Origin: Ferruginibacter sp.
Lineage (GTDB): Bacteria; Bacteroidota; Bacteroidia; Chitinophagales; Chitinophagaceae
Assembly: GCA_025350645.1 (NCBI GenBank)
Contig: JANXXM010000071.1
Location: 1 to 43,510 of the forward strand
DNA: 43,510 nucleotides
Reading direction: 5' to 3'
Part shown: piece after piece, positions 8,765 through 17,123 of the stretch
How positions within the stretch are numbered: position 1 is the stretch's first letter
How the letters are laid out: every line of letters starts with the position of its first letter
Notes under the pieces: model-generated
Databases searched by the model: none
What the model saw: the letters and a program-made list of their open reading frames with translations, nothing else
What the model was told of the DNA's origin: nothing
Made by a program: the position numbers and the translations under genes

Positions 8765-9526
8765 ATGAACAAAAATTATTTATATTTTTTAGCCCTGCTT
8801 ATTGTGATTGCAGGATGCAAAAAAAATTCTTACAAAATTACCGATCAGCAAAATACAGAAGGAAAAGCATTGGTAAAAATTGGATTGTTTAATATGTTTA
8901 CTGTAGCAACACCCATGGTAATTTATAATAACGGGCAAAAAATAAGCGGCGCAATAAGCAGTGCATACCCTTTTCCTGGTGGCGGTTATAATACACAAGG
9001 CAGCAGCAACGGAGATTATTTTGCGCTTACACCCGGTGCCAATACATTTGAATTATATGTTGTAAATAATGGTACACTAAACGTAATTTCTAAATTTTTG
9101 GAAACTACACAAAACCTGGAACCAAATAAAAAGTATACCATCTACACCACGGATACTGCTGCTAACATAGCCGTAGTGCTTGCGCCGGATGATGCTGCTG
9201 CACCAGATACAGGACTGGCAAGAATACGTTTTATAAACCTTATACCCAATGCGCCGAGTGTGGACTTTTATAAAGGCAATACACTGCTAAAGGCAGATAT
9301 AAAATATAAATCTTTTACAGATTTTTTTGATGTTCCAAAAAGCACTGTAGACACTTTTTCTATAAGGCTTGCAGGGAGCGCACCTGGCTCATCTCTGTCT
9401 GCCCTTGCATATTACCGGCTTTCTACAAATACCAACCAGAGAATATTATCTTTTTTAAGCCGTGGCTATGCGGGTATAACAACAGGCACAAGGGTGCCCA
9501 GCGTATCAGTATCAGTAAATCAATAA
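8765..9526 (+). CDS. DUF4397-domain lipoprotein
   Basis: ATG 8765 gives a compact signal peptide ending in VIAGC (Cys18) and leaves 23 bases after the SusD stop; the frame is also open from 8723 inside susD, but that start would put extra residues before the signal. The 253-residue protein has a segment IRFINLIPNAPSVDFYKG (roughly residues 140-160) that is the hallmark of DUF4397, a beta-sandwich domain found in surface proteins of Bacteroidota and other bacteria. An N-terminal half of similar beta-rich character suggests a second divergent copy. The function is unknown; its position between SusD and the fasciclin gene suggests an accessory surface subunit of the importer. Confidence 0.8.
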   Translation: MNKNYLYFLALLIVIAGCKKNSYKITDQQNTEGKALVKIGLFNMFTVATPMVIYNNGQKISGAISSAYPFPGGGYNTQGSSNGDYFALTPGANTFELYVVNNGTLNVISKFLETTQNLEPNKKYTIYTTDTAANIAVVLAPDDAAAPDTGLARIRFINLIPNAPSVDFYKGNTLLKADIKYKSFTDFFDVPKSTVDTFSIRLAGSAPGSSLSALAYYRLSTNTNQRILSFLSRGYAGITTGTRVPSVSVSVNQ

Positions 9527-9535
9527 AAAAACACC

Positions 9536-10471
9536 ATGAAAATAATAAAATATAATTTTTTTCTTGCAGGAATACTATCCTTTTTTATGCTGGTATTATT
9601 TTCTGCATGCAATAAAAAAGATGATGTGGTAGCGGCAGATAATTTAGATAAGCTAATAACTGCAAATCCTGATTTAACCCTATTCAATACGGCACTTGCC
9701 AAAACAAGACTCAACAGTTTTACACAAGGCGGCGGTCCTTTCACTATTATAGCACCTACCAATGCGGCATTTGCTGCAGCAGGTATAAATTCTACAGCGG
9801 ATTTTGCCGTTTTAGATTCTAACAGCCTGGTGCAGATACTCACCTATCATATACAGGCAGGTGCTCGCTCCTACACAGAGTTTCCGCTGGGGCCAAACGC
9901 TACAATGACCACTCAGGGCGGTTTTACACAATATGGCAGCAGGTATGTAGGCGGCAGTATTTACATTAATGGTGGCAAAATAAATGGCACTGGTACGGCA
10001 GCATCTAACGGATATTTATATACTATTGACAAAGTATTGGTACCAGCTTTTGCATCGAACAGTATAACTGCATTGCTAGCTGCAAATAATAATTTTAAGC
10101 TGATGTTGCAGGCGCTTAATAAAACCGCAGTGGCTATAACAGGTACTGCTACTGTATTTGCCGTGCCCAATACGGCTATGACTACTGCCGGGTACGACTC
10201 TACCAGCATTGCAGCTTTAGTACCGGCAACACCTGCATACACTGCATTGCAAAATATCATGAAATATCATGTAATACCACAACGCATTTTTTCGCCAGAT
10301 TTTAAAACCGGAAATTTAAAAACTTCGCAGGGTACCAATGTTGTAATAACACAAGGGCAACCAGTACAGGTTAAAGGCACAAGTAACATAACAGCATTTA
10401 CCATAACCTTTGCAGATATTAATGCTGCCAACGGAGTAATACATTTTATTAGCGGTTTATTAAAACCATAA
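9536..10471 (+). CDS. Fasciclin (FAS1) domain lipoprotein with two FAS1 repeats
   Basis: A signal peptide ends in LFSAC (Cys25), so this is a lipoprotein. Two FAS1 domains follow: the first at about 35-170 with the FTIIAPTNAAFAAAG motif and the YHIQ box, the second at about 172-311 with TVFAVPNTAM, MKYHVIPQRI and the closing GVIHFISGLL. FAS1 domains mediate adhesion or ligand binding and are common on the surface of Bacteroidota. The gene begins 9 bases after the DUF4397 gene and is the last in the SusC operon, since a strong terminator follows. A role in substrate or surface binding for this operon is inference from position. Confidence 0.9.
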   Translation: MKIIKYNFFLAGILSFFMLVLFSACNKKDDVVAADNLDKLITANPDLTLFNTALAKTRLNSFTQGGGPFTIIAPTNAAFAAAGINSTADFAVLDSNSLVQILTYHIQAGARSYTEFPLGPNATMTTQGGFTQYGSRYVGGSIYINGGKINGTGTAASNGYLYTIDKVLVPAFASNSITALLAANNNFKLMLQALNKTAVAITGTATVFAVPNTAMTTAGYDSTSIAALVPATPAYTALQNIMKYHVIPQRIFSPDFKTGNLKTSQGTNVVITQGQPVQVKGTSNITAFTITFADINAANGVIHFISGLLKP

Positions 10472-10487
10472 AAAAAATATTTTTAAG

Positions 10488-10514
10488 AGGCGCCTTTCAC
10501 CAGGCGCCTTTTTT
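10488..10514 (+). terminator. Rho-independent terminator of the SusC operon
   Basis: A perfect 7-base-pair GC-rich stem (AGGCGCC at 10488-10494 with GGCGCCT at 10503-10509), an 8-base loop and a run of T to 10514. It lies 17 bases after the fasciclin stop and separates that operon from the gene at 10538. Confidence 0.9.
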
Positions 10515-10537
10515 ATTTTCGTTTTTAATATGAAGTC

Positions 10538-12931
10538 ATGAAAACCATTAAAATATTTTTTGTACTTGCAGGTATCTTATTTGTAAATTTTATTTTTGCT
10601 CAAAAAACGGAAGATAAAATTATTGCGGCACTGGATAGTTTTGCACTGGCAAACCCACAGGAAAAATGTTATGTACAAACGGATAAAAACAGCTATCTGG
10701 CAGGGGAAACAATATGGTTTAAAGCCTATACTACCCTATTTGAAAAACCTGGTATTTTAAGCAAAGTTTTGTATGTAAGTTTTACAAACAGTAAAGGAAA
10801 AGTTGTATCAAAAAGAAAATTAAAGCTGGAAAACGGAAGTACAAATGCAGAAATAGAAATAAAAGAAAACCTGCCCGCCGGAGTATATAACCTCACTGCT
10901 TATACTTTATGGATGCTCAATTTCCCTGAGTTTATTTTCAGTAAAAAGATTACAGTTGTAAACAGCGCAAATACAGTAACAGCAAGTGCTGCAGCAGTTG
11001 AAAAAAAAGCAGTTGCGGGCTTTTTCCCTGAAGGTGGGCAACTTATTGCAGGCATTGAAAATAACGTAGCATTTAAAGTTATTGACCAGTATAATGAACC
11101 CGTGACTGTAACCGGCAAAATTGTAGATGATAAAAACAAAACGGTAGTAAACATTAAAACCATACACAATGGTATGGGTAAATTTTTATTTATACCAGCC
11201 GATGGCGTTACTTATAATGCAATACTAAAAACGGTAAATGATGAAACAATAACTGCCCCCCTGCCGCCTGTGCAAAGCGAAGGAATTGTGATGCACACTG
11301 ATAACAGCAGCAACAGTAAAATTTTTATAAAAATAGAACGTACCGAAAAAAATAAAATGGCCTACAACGACCTCATTATTATGGCACAGCAAAATTATGA
11401 AGTAGTATACATGGGCAGGCTGAATATAGAAGAAGGTATGGATGCGGTAGCCATAAACAAAAAGAATTTAAAGCCGGGCATCGTACAAATAACGATAATG
11501 AACAATGCAGGTGTGCCACTTGCAGAGCGACTTGTTTTTATTGCGAATTATAATAATGCAAATGATAAGCTAACCGGTATTGCATTGAATGGAAAACGTG
11601 ATAAAAATACAATATCATTAGACGCTGCCGGTTATGATGATTTGGCTGCAGCCGTATCTGTAATAAATGCCGATGGCGATGTGGCTGTAGGAGAACAAAA
11701 TATTTTATCTGCATTATTGCTCACTTCGGATATTAAAGGGCATGTGCACAACCCTTCTTATTATTTTATTAACAAAGACAGCAGCACGCTGCAAAATATA
11801 GATCTCGTAATGCTTACAAACGGCTGGCGGCGGTACTTGTGGGCAGATGTGCTTCAGCACAAATACCCAACGTTGCACTACCCTTTTGAAACCGGGCTAA
11901 GCATTACAGGTAAAGTTTTACAATCCAACGGAAAATCAATTTTAAAAAGCGGGCGAATAAATTTTGTAATTAAAGGCGATGATTCCACCACCATCATGTC
12001 GCAGGCAAAAGTAAATGAACAGTCTGTTTTTATGGTAAATAATATTGATTTTAAAAAAAGCGCAACCGTATATTACCAGGGTACCAACGGGCAGCGGGAA
12101 GAAGCTATTGTTGCCGTAAAATTAGACCCGGATTATTATGATACGCTGCAAAAAATTAAACCAGAACCTGCGTCGCAACAAAGTATTGAAGCCGGAAATT
12201 TATTATACCATCTTCTTGTAAAAAAGGAAACTGCAGATAAAACAAAATTGCTGGAAACCGTAGTGGTAAAAACAAAAAAAGTATCTCAGATAGATTCGCT
12301 GGATAATGTGTATGCCTCAGATATATTTCAAAATGGCGATCAAACACTTGTTGTAGATGGCCACTACCTTAGTATTTGGCAATATTTGCAAAGAGTAGTG
12401 CCGGGTATTAAAATAAACAGGAACAATGGTTTTACACAGGTAAATTTTGACAGGTACGATGGTCTCCGTTTTTTTAACCAAACAGAAAATGAAACCGGTG
12501 TACAATTCTTTTTAAACGAGGTATCGGTTTCTGTAGATATTGTAGATGGATTGGACCCCGATGATGTAGCACTCATAAAAGTGTACAAAGGTGTAAGCGG
12601 CATTGCGCTCGGGCTGGATAAAGGCGGCATAGCATTATATACCAAAAAAGGAAAGAGCACAAGAGACTGGCGCAGCAAGGGTTTCGACTTTTTTAAAAAA
12701 CCAGGCTATGCCAGCAGCAGGGCATTTTATGAAATGGATTATAGTAAAGTAAAGCCCGATGATGGCTTTACAGATGTGAGAACAACTTTGTATTGGAACC
12801 CTTCTTTAAAAATAGTAAATGGCAAAGCCAATATAGAATTTTACAATGATGATATAACGCAAAAATTTAAAATTGTAGTAGAAGGAATAGACAAAAATGG
12901 AAAGCTGCTGCAACTGGAAAAAGTATTTTAG
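10538..12931 (+). CDS. MG2-like/TonB-plug-like exported protein without a beta-barrel
   Basis: The 797-residue protein has a Sec signal (residues 1-21, ending FIFAQ) with no lipobox. Residues about 40-140 (PQEKCYVQTDKNSYLAGETIWFKAY and a following LPAGVYNLTAYT) resemble the MG2 domain of alpha-2-macroglobulin-type proteins. After several beta-sandwich regions, residues about 600-705 look like a TonB-receptor plug (VVDGHYLSIWQYLQRVVPGI, then DVALIKVYKGVSGIALG and IALYTKKG), yet no barrel follows. Related proteins of 800-900 residues are frequent in Chitinophagaceae and are usually annotated only as plug-domain proteins. Function is unknown; a periplasmic or surface assembly role is possible. 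It follows the SusC operon but sits behind that operon's terminator. Confidence 0.75.
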   Translation: MKTIKIFFVLAGILFVNFIFAQKTEDKIIAALDSFALANPQEKCYVQTDKNSYLAGETIWFKAYTTLFEKPGILSKVLYVSFTNSKGKVVSKRKLKLENGSTNAEIEIKENLPAGVYNLTAYTLWMLNFPEFIFSKKITVVNSANTVTASAAAVEKKAVAGFFPEGGQLIAGIENNVAFKVIDQYNEPVTVTGKIVDDKNKTVVNIKTIHNGMGKFLFIPADGVTYNAILKTVNDETITAPLPPVQSEGIVMHTDNSSNSKIFIKIERTEKNKMAYNDLIIMAQQNYEVVYMGRLNIEEGMDAVAINKKNLKPGIVQITIMNNAGVPLAERLVFIANYNNANDKLTGIALNGKRDKNTISLDAAGYDDLAAAVSVINADGDVAVGEQNILSALLLTSDIKGHVHNPSYYFINKDSSTLQNIDLVMLTNGWRRYLWADVLQHKYPTLHYPFETGLSITGKVLQSNGKSILKSGRINFVIKGDDSTTIMSQAKVNEQSVFMVNNIDFKKSATVYYQGTNGQREEAIVAVKLDPDYYDTLQKIKPEPASQQSIEAGNLLYHLLVKKETADKTKLLETVVVKTKKVSQIDSLDNVYASDIFQNGDQTLVVDGHYLSIWQYLQRVVPGIKINRNNGFTQVNFDRYDGLRFFNQTENETGVQFFLNEVSVSVDIVDGLDPDDVALIKVYKGVSGIALGLDKGGIALYTKKGKSTRDWRSKGFDFFKKPGYASSRAFYEMDYSKVKPDDGFTDVRTTLYWNPSLKIVNGKANIEFYNDDITQKFKIVVEGIDKNGKLLQLEKVF

Positions 12932-13030
12932 TGAATGAGGAATTATGGAATGATGAATTATGAATAAGGAAAGAGGAACGAAGAATTAAACTCACCATTT
13001 ATCATTCATAACTCATAAGTATTTCTTTAG
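12932..13030. repeat. Degenerate short-period spacer repeat between convergent genes
   Basis: Directly after the stop codon the sequence contains repeated ATTATGAAT-like units (12940-12970), and from about 12990 the reverse-complement-like ATTTATCATTCATAAC. The two halves form an imperfect inverted repeat between the convergent genes ending at 12931 and 13064. It may act as a bidirectional terminator; ATGAATTATGAAT-type spacers recur in Bacteroidota genomes. Confidence 0.4.
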
Positions 13031-13063
13031 TTTCGTAGCGTAAATTTCCATACTATTTCTCCC

Positions 13064-14467
13064 TCATCCGAAGAAAAAATAGCACAATCCAATAGCAGTA
13101 AGTATTCCCACGAGATCGGCCAGTAGCATAGCACCCACTGCATATCTTGTATTTTTTACATTTACAGAACCAAAATAAACGGCAATTACATAAAAAGTAG
13201 TTTCGGATGAGCCATTTAAAATACAAGACAATCTTCCTGCAAAAGAATCTGCACCATAAGCCCTCATAGTATCTGCCATCATACCTCTGGCAGCGCCGCC
13301 ACTAAAGGGTTTTACGAGTGCAGTCGGTAACCCATCTACAAAACGGGTATCTGCTCCAATAGCAGAAAATAAACTTTTAATAGCATTTATAATCACATCG
13401 AAAGTGCCGCTGGTACGCAATAAACTTATGGCAACCAGCATGCCTACGAGATATGGAATGATACGAACTGCAGTTTCAAAACCACCCTTTGCACCAGCAA
13501 TAAATGCATCAAAAATATCTATCTTTTTATACAGCCCACCCAGCACTATCGCAATAAAAATAAATAAGATTAACCCGTTGCTTAGTGCACCGGAAAAAAG
13601 TTCTAACCGGTCTTTATCCAGCGATTTTAAATACAGCATAAGCAGCGCAATGATGGCAGAAATACTGCCCACCCATAATAAAATAACCGGTTGAAAAATA
13701 TTTATTTTTTGTTTAAAAGTTCCAATAATCATTGCCGCAATGGTTGCTACAAAAGTTGCTATCATGCAGGGGATAAAAATATCTAAAGGGTTAACCGCCT
13801 TTGCTGCCGCACGCAATGCAATAATGCTTACGGGTATAAGCGTGAGCCCGCTTGCATGCAGGCACAAAAACATAATTTGCGCATTGCTTGCGGTATCTTT
13901 ATTCGGGTTAATGGTTTGCAAACTTTCCATAGCTTTTAATCCAAAAGGGGTGGCTGCATTATCCAGCCCCAGCAGGTTTGCAGAAAAGTTCATTATCATG
14001 TGCCCTACTGCCGGGTGACCCTTTGGTACATCAGGAAAAATTTTAGAAAAAAACGGACCAATAACTCTGCTGAGAACATTTATGCCGCCAGCTTTTTCTG
14101 CAATGGCTAAAAAGCCCATAAACAATGCCAGCAGTCCTATTAAACCAATGCAAAGTTCTACAGCTGTTTTGCAAGTAGCCACTACCCCATCGGCAGATTG
14201 TATTTTGTAAGAAACATATTTACCTGCCCCATTTTTAAAAGTACTTATGCCGTTGGTAGTATCAATCTTTTTTATGTTAATGGCTTGTATAATTGCGAGG
14301 CTTACGGCTGCAGAATCCAATGACTTTATTTTGATGGTGTCGTTAGATTTACCCGTAACCATATTTGTAAAAATGGTTTTGTTTTCTTCTTTAAAGAAAA
14401 AACCTTTTATACATCCTAAGCCAATAGCTATAATTATAAATGCAGACCATATACGAGATAACGCCAT
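13064..14467 (-). CDS. Fused SpmA/SpmB-type nucleoside-recognition (gate) membrane protein
   Basis: The 467-residue inner-membrane protein joins two Gate (nucleoside recognition, PF07670) domains that are separate spore-maturation proteins A and B in Bacillus. The first (about 100-245) contains MGFLAIAEKAGG and the FSANLLGLDNAATPFGLKAM signature of SpmA; the second (about 310-465) has GGFETAVRIIPYLVGMLVAI and a GSSETTFYVIAVYFGS motif of SpmB. Roughly ten hydrophobic segments are visible. A soluble-looking insertion of about 75 residues (25-100) lies after the first helix. Non-sporulating Bacteroidota commonly carry such fusions; the transported or gated substrate is unknown. It is a single gene, transcribed away from ychF. 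Confidence 0.88.
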   Translation of the reverse strand: MALSRIWSAFIIIAIGLGCIKGFFFKEENKTIFTNMVTGKSNDTIKIKSLDSAAVSLAIIQAINIKKIDTTNGISTFKNGAGKYVSYKIQSADGVVATCKTAVELCIGLIGLLALFMGFLAIAEKAGGINVLSRVIGPFFSKIFPDVPKGHPAVGHMIMNFSANLLGLDNAATPFGLKAMESLQTINPNKDTASNAQIMFLCLHASGLTLIPVSIIALRAAAKAVNPLDIFIPCMIATFVATIAAMIIGTFKQKINIFQPVILLWVGSISAIIALLMLYLKSLDKDRLELFSGALSNGLILFIFIAIVLGGLYKKIDIFDAFIAGAKGGFETAVRIIPYLVGMLVAISLLRTSGTFDVIINAIKSLFSAIGADTRFVDGLPTALVKPFSGGAARGMMADTMRAYGADSFAGRLSCILNGSSETTFYVIAVYFGSVNVKNTRYAVGAMLLADLVGILTAIGLCYFFFG

Positions 14468-14636
14468 ATTTTATTTTTTTTACCCTAAAGAAAACTGAAT
14501 TTTACAGAGCGTGAACAGGATATTTTACTTCCCTTTCATCTTACGATGCCAAACTCGATAATCTATAAGTTTTATAAAGCAGTTCAGTTCGAAAATTAAG
14601 TATATTAATCACAATAAAAAAGTTCCTTTCAAACCT

Positions 14637-14644
14637 TACCTTTG
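14637..14644 (+). promoter_or_regulatory. Bacteroidota-type -7 box for ychF
   Basis: TACCTTTG matches TAnnTTTG exactly. It is followed by GCAGCC, so transcription would start near 14650 and give a leader of about 140 bases before ychF. No clear -33 TTTG is present. Confidence 0.5.
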
Positions 14645-14725
14645 CAGCCGCTGAAAAATCGGCTGGTAACGAGCAGTTAGCAGGTTACTTATCACAACAT
14701 GTTCCGTCTTGTGTCATCAGTGGTA
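14645..14725 (+). promoter_or_regulatory. Structured leader of ychF with three successive hairpins
   Basis: Three stems lie in a row. CAGCCG (14645-14650) pairs with CGGCTG (14660-14665); GTAAC (14666-14670) pairs perfectly with GTTAC (14684-14688); and ATGTTCC (14699-14705) pairs, with one mismatch, with a GGTACAT about 16 bases further on. This is unusual for the AT-rich, unstructured spacers elsewhere in the window and suggests an RNA element or a small transcript. I do not recognise it as a named riboswitch. Confidence 0.4.
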
Positions 14726-14767
14726 CATCATCATTTATTAATAATATATCGTAAGAAAAGAAACTAA
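14699..14767 (+). CDS. Possible 22-codon leader peptide upstream of ychF
   Basis: An ATG at 14699 opens 22 codons ending in TAA at 14765-14767, 21 bases before the ychF start. The peptide begins MFRLVSSVV, then has three consecutive His codons, and ends with a basic RKKRN tail. Its start codon lies within the third hairpin of the leader. It might be a translated leader that controls ychF, but it has no visible ribosome-binding site, and the short length means chance is a real alternative. Confidence 0.3.
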   Translation: MFRLVSSVVHHHLLIIYRKKRN

Positions 14768-14788
14768 ATTATAATAAACAACAAACAA

Positions 14789-15886
14789 ATGGCACTAAAA
14801 GCAGGAATCGTAGGCTTACCAAACGTAGGAAAATCAACATTGTTTAATGCAGTAAGCAACAGCGCAAAAGCACAGGCAAGCAATTATCGTTTTTGCACCA
14901 TAGAGCCAAATACAGGGCTGGTAAATGTGCCGGATGCCCGCATAGATAAACTGGCAGAACTGGTAAAGCCGGACAGGGTTGTACCTACGCAAATTGAAAT
15001 TGTAGACATTGCCGGCCTGGTACGTGGCGCCAGCAAGGGCGAGGGTTTGGGTAATAAATTTTTGGCAAATATTAGGGAAGTAGATGCAATTATACAAGTG
15101 ATTCGTTGTTTTGAAGATGAAAACATTTTAAGAGATGAAGGGCCTATAAACCCTATTGGCGATAAAGAAATTATAGAAACAGAATTGCAGTTAAAAGACC
15201 TGGAAAGTGTAGATAAAAAACTGCAGCGTACAGAAAAACTGGCCAAGACAGATACTAAAGCAAAAGCAGAATTAGACATACTTATAAAATGCAAAACACA
15301 TTTGGAGCAGGGAAAAAATATTGTATCGCTCGGCTTATCCAAAGATGATAAAGCCGCCATTGCAGATCTTTTCCTGCTTACAGATAAGCCTGTACTTTAT
15401 GTAGCTAATGTAGATGAGGCAAGCATGCACACCGGTAATAAATTTAGCGCTGCACTAATAGAAGCAGTGAAAAACGAAGGCAACGAAGTAATAGTAATGA
15501 CAAACGCTGTGGAAGCACAGATAGCAGAATTTGAAGATGCAGATGATAAAGCCATGTTTATGGAAGAATATAAAATGACGGAACCTGCACTGGACAGGCT
15601 TATACACTCCACTTATAAACTTCTTAATTTGTCTACCTACTTTACGGCCGGTGTGCAGGAAGTAAGAGCATGGACGATACACAAAGGCTGGAAAGCCCCG
15701 CAGGCCGCCAGCGTTATACATACAGATTTTGAAAAAGGTTTTATTAAAGCAGAAGTGATAGGTTACAACGATTTTATTACACTTGGCTCCGAAGCAGCAT
15801 GCCGTGATGCCGGCAAACTACGTATAGAAGGTAAGGAATATCTGGTACAGGATGGTGATGTAATGCACTTTAGGTTTAATGTATAG
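14789..15886 (+). CDS. ychF: Ribosome-binding ATPase YchF (Obg family)
   Basis: The 365-residue protein is a universally conserved P-loop NTPase that prefers ATP, binds ribosomes and is linked to oxidative-stress control. The P-loop GLPNVGKS is at 8-15, the switch region IVDIAGLVRGASKGEGLGNKF near 70-90, the modified G4 motif NVDE (about 205-208) explaining ATP rather than GTP preference, a coiled-coil insert (about 125-170) and a C-terminal TGS domain (about 280-365, ending FRFNV). Length is standard. It stands alone, with its own promoter box and a structured leader, rather than beside pth as in proteobacteria. Confidence 0.96.
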   Translation: MALKAGIVGLPNVGKSTLFNAVSNSAKAQASNYRFCTIEPNTGLVNVPDARIDKLAELVKPDRVVPTQIEIVDIAGLVRGASKGEGLGNKFLANIREVDAIIQVIRCFEDENILRDEGPINPIGDKEIIETELQLKDLESVDKKLQRTEKLAKTDTKAKAELDILIKCKTHLEQGKNIVSLGLSKDDKAAIADLFLLTDKPVLYVANVDEASMHTGNKFSAALIEAVKNEGNEVIVMTNAVEAQIAEFEDADDKAMFMEEYKMTEPALDRLIHSTYKLLNLSTYFTAGVQEVRAWTIHKGWKAPQAASVIHTDFEKGFIKAEVIGYNDFITLGSEAACRDAGKLRIEGKEYLVQDGDVMHFRFNV

Positions 15887-15892
15887 ACTTTC

Positions 15893-15950
15893 TTTTGTTA
15901 ATTAGTTAATTGGTTGATTAGTTGGTTTGTTTATTGGGTAATTTGTTTAC
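15893..15950. repeat. Low-complexity TTAATTGGTTGATTAG-type spacer
   Basis: Immediately after ychF the sequence repeats variants of TTAATTAG, TTAATTGG and TTGATTAG for about 50 bases. It contains no ORF. Such degenerate repeats are typical of spacers in Bacteroidota; function unknown. Confidence 0.4.
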
Positions 15951-16109
15951 TGATGGGCAAATTATTAATTACCGGACCTAGTTAATTTTCTATATTAAAT
16001 GTTAACCTTGTCGGCGGTATACGCTACGTAAATATTTTAAATAATAAAACCCAAACTCCCGTAGGCACTTGGCTTAAAATTTAAACCCATTACCTTTAAA
16101 AAAATAAAA

Positions 16110-16150
16110 TTTAAAAAAACGAAAACCCCAACGGAGGTTGATTGCCTTAT
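16110..16150 (-). terminator. Possible terminator of the SMP-30-like gene
   Basis: On the minus strand, just after the stop at 16161, an AACCTCC...GGGGTT weak stem is followed by TTTTCG and a run of seven T. The stem is short and imperfect, so this is tentative. Confidence 0.3.
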
Positions 16151-16160
16151 AAAATAAAAC

Positions 16161-17123
16161 CTAATTTACAGAAAGACTTTCTCTTTGTTTTGCAAACTTT
16201 GCTTCGCTCTTAGGCAAACCTGGCAAAGGCTCAATACCCGAAATATCTATATAATAAACAGATTTTGCAGAAGTAATAAAAAGTAAATTTTCAGAGCTTC
16301 CGCCAAAGGTAATATTGGTTGGTTTTTCTGGCACGGCTATATTGTTTTTTATTTGTCCGTTTTCATCAAATACAATAATACCCTTGCTGGTAGCTGCATA
16401 CAGGTTACCAATTCTATCTGTTTTTATACCACCTGCATTAGGTACAGTGGCAAAAATTTGCTTGCCCATTATAGCACCTGTAGCAGTAAGGCGGTAGCGA
16501 TAAATATAAGGCTGCGCAGAACTGTTGCTACTTACAAATAAATATTTTTCATCTGGTGAAAAACATACGCCTGCCGGGCAAATAACATCATTTATTAATA
16601 ACGATACGCTGTTATTATAAAAACGATATACTCCGCTAAAAGGTTGAAAAATTGCTGCATTGAGCTTTTGTCCTTTTAAACCAAAAGCAGGATCTGTGAA
16701 ATACAAAGCACCATTTGTTTTTATTACAATATCTGCAGGGCTATTAAAAGGCCTGCCATTATAACTGCAGCATAATTGCACAATGTTTTTGTTCCTGCTC
16801 ATTTTTGCAATTCCATGACTCCCCTGTTGGCAAAAAATTAGATTTTTTTCCTCATCCAGCGCTAGTCCGTTAGCGCCGGTAAGGTCCGACAAATGTTGCT
16901 GTGCAATGTACATTCCACCACTGTTGGTAAGCATTACATGCATTACCCCATTGAGATACAGCTGAAAAATTTTGTTGCTGGAAACAGCGCTAAAAAGCAG
17001 GTACCCATCCGGGTGCCATAGCGGACTGTTTGCTTGGGAAAATCCTGTACCAAGTAGTTTTATTTCCTGCGGATTAATATTATTTTTAGAAGAAACATTT
17101 TGGGATAAAAGAGCTTGTTTCAT
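16161..17123 (-). CDS. SMP-30/gluconolactonase-like beta-propeller, probably catalytically altered
   Basis: The frame opens at a TTG (17156), but ATG 17123 is the better start and gives 320 residues. It has a six-bladed propeller of the SMP-30/gluconolactonase/LRE family, seen in SPLWHPDGYLLFS, NSPADIVIKTNGALYFTDPAFGL and FSPDEKYLFVSS. Family enzymes hold a divalent metal with Glu, Asn and Asp. Here (numbering from ATG 17123) the EGP Glu is replaced by Asn (about 32), the NSPND Asn by Ala (about 130), the PNG Asn by Ala (about 184) and the PDG Asp by Gly (about 231). Lactonase activity is therefore doubtful. No signal peptide is visible, which is unusual for relatives in this phylum. It is a lone gene. 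Confidence 0.8.
   Translation of the reverse strand: MKQALLSQNVSSKNNINPQEIKLLGTGFSQANSPLWHPDGYLLFSAVSSNKIFQLYLNGVMHVMLTNSGGMYIAQQHLSDLTGANGLALDEEKNLIFCQQGSHGIAKMSRNKNIVQLCCSYNGRPFNSPADIVIKTNGALYFTDPAFGLKGQKLNAAIFQPFSGVYRFYNNSVSLLINDVICPAGVCFSPDEKYLFVSSNSSAQPYIYRYRLTATGAIMGKQIFATVPNAGGIKTDRIGNLYAATSKGIIVFDENGQIKNNIAVPEKPTNITFGGSSENLLFITSAKSVYYIDISGIEPLPGLPKSEAKFAKQRESLSVN

Noticed and set aside
14645-14725. tRNA or known riboswitch in the ychF leader
   Set aside because: No cloverleaf, no CCA end and no recognised riboswitch core; three independent short hairpins instead.
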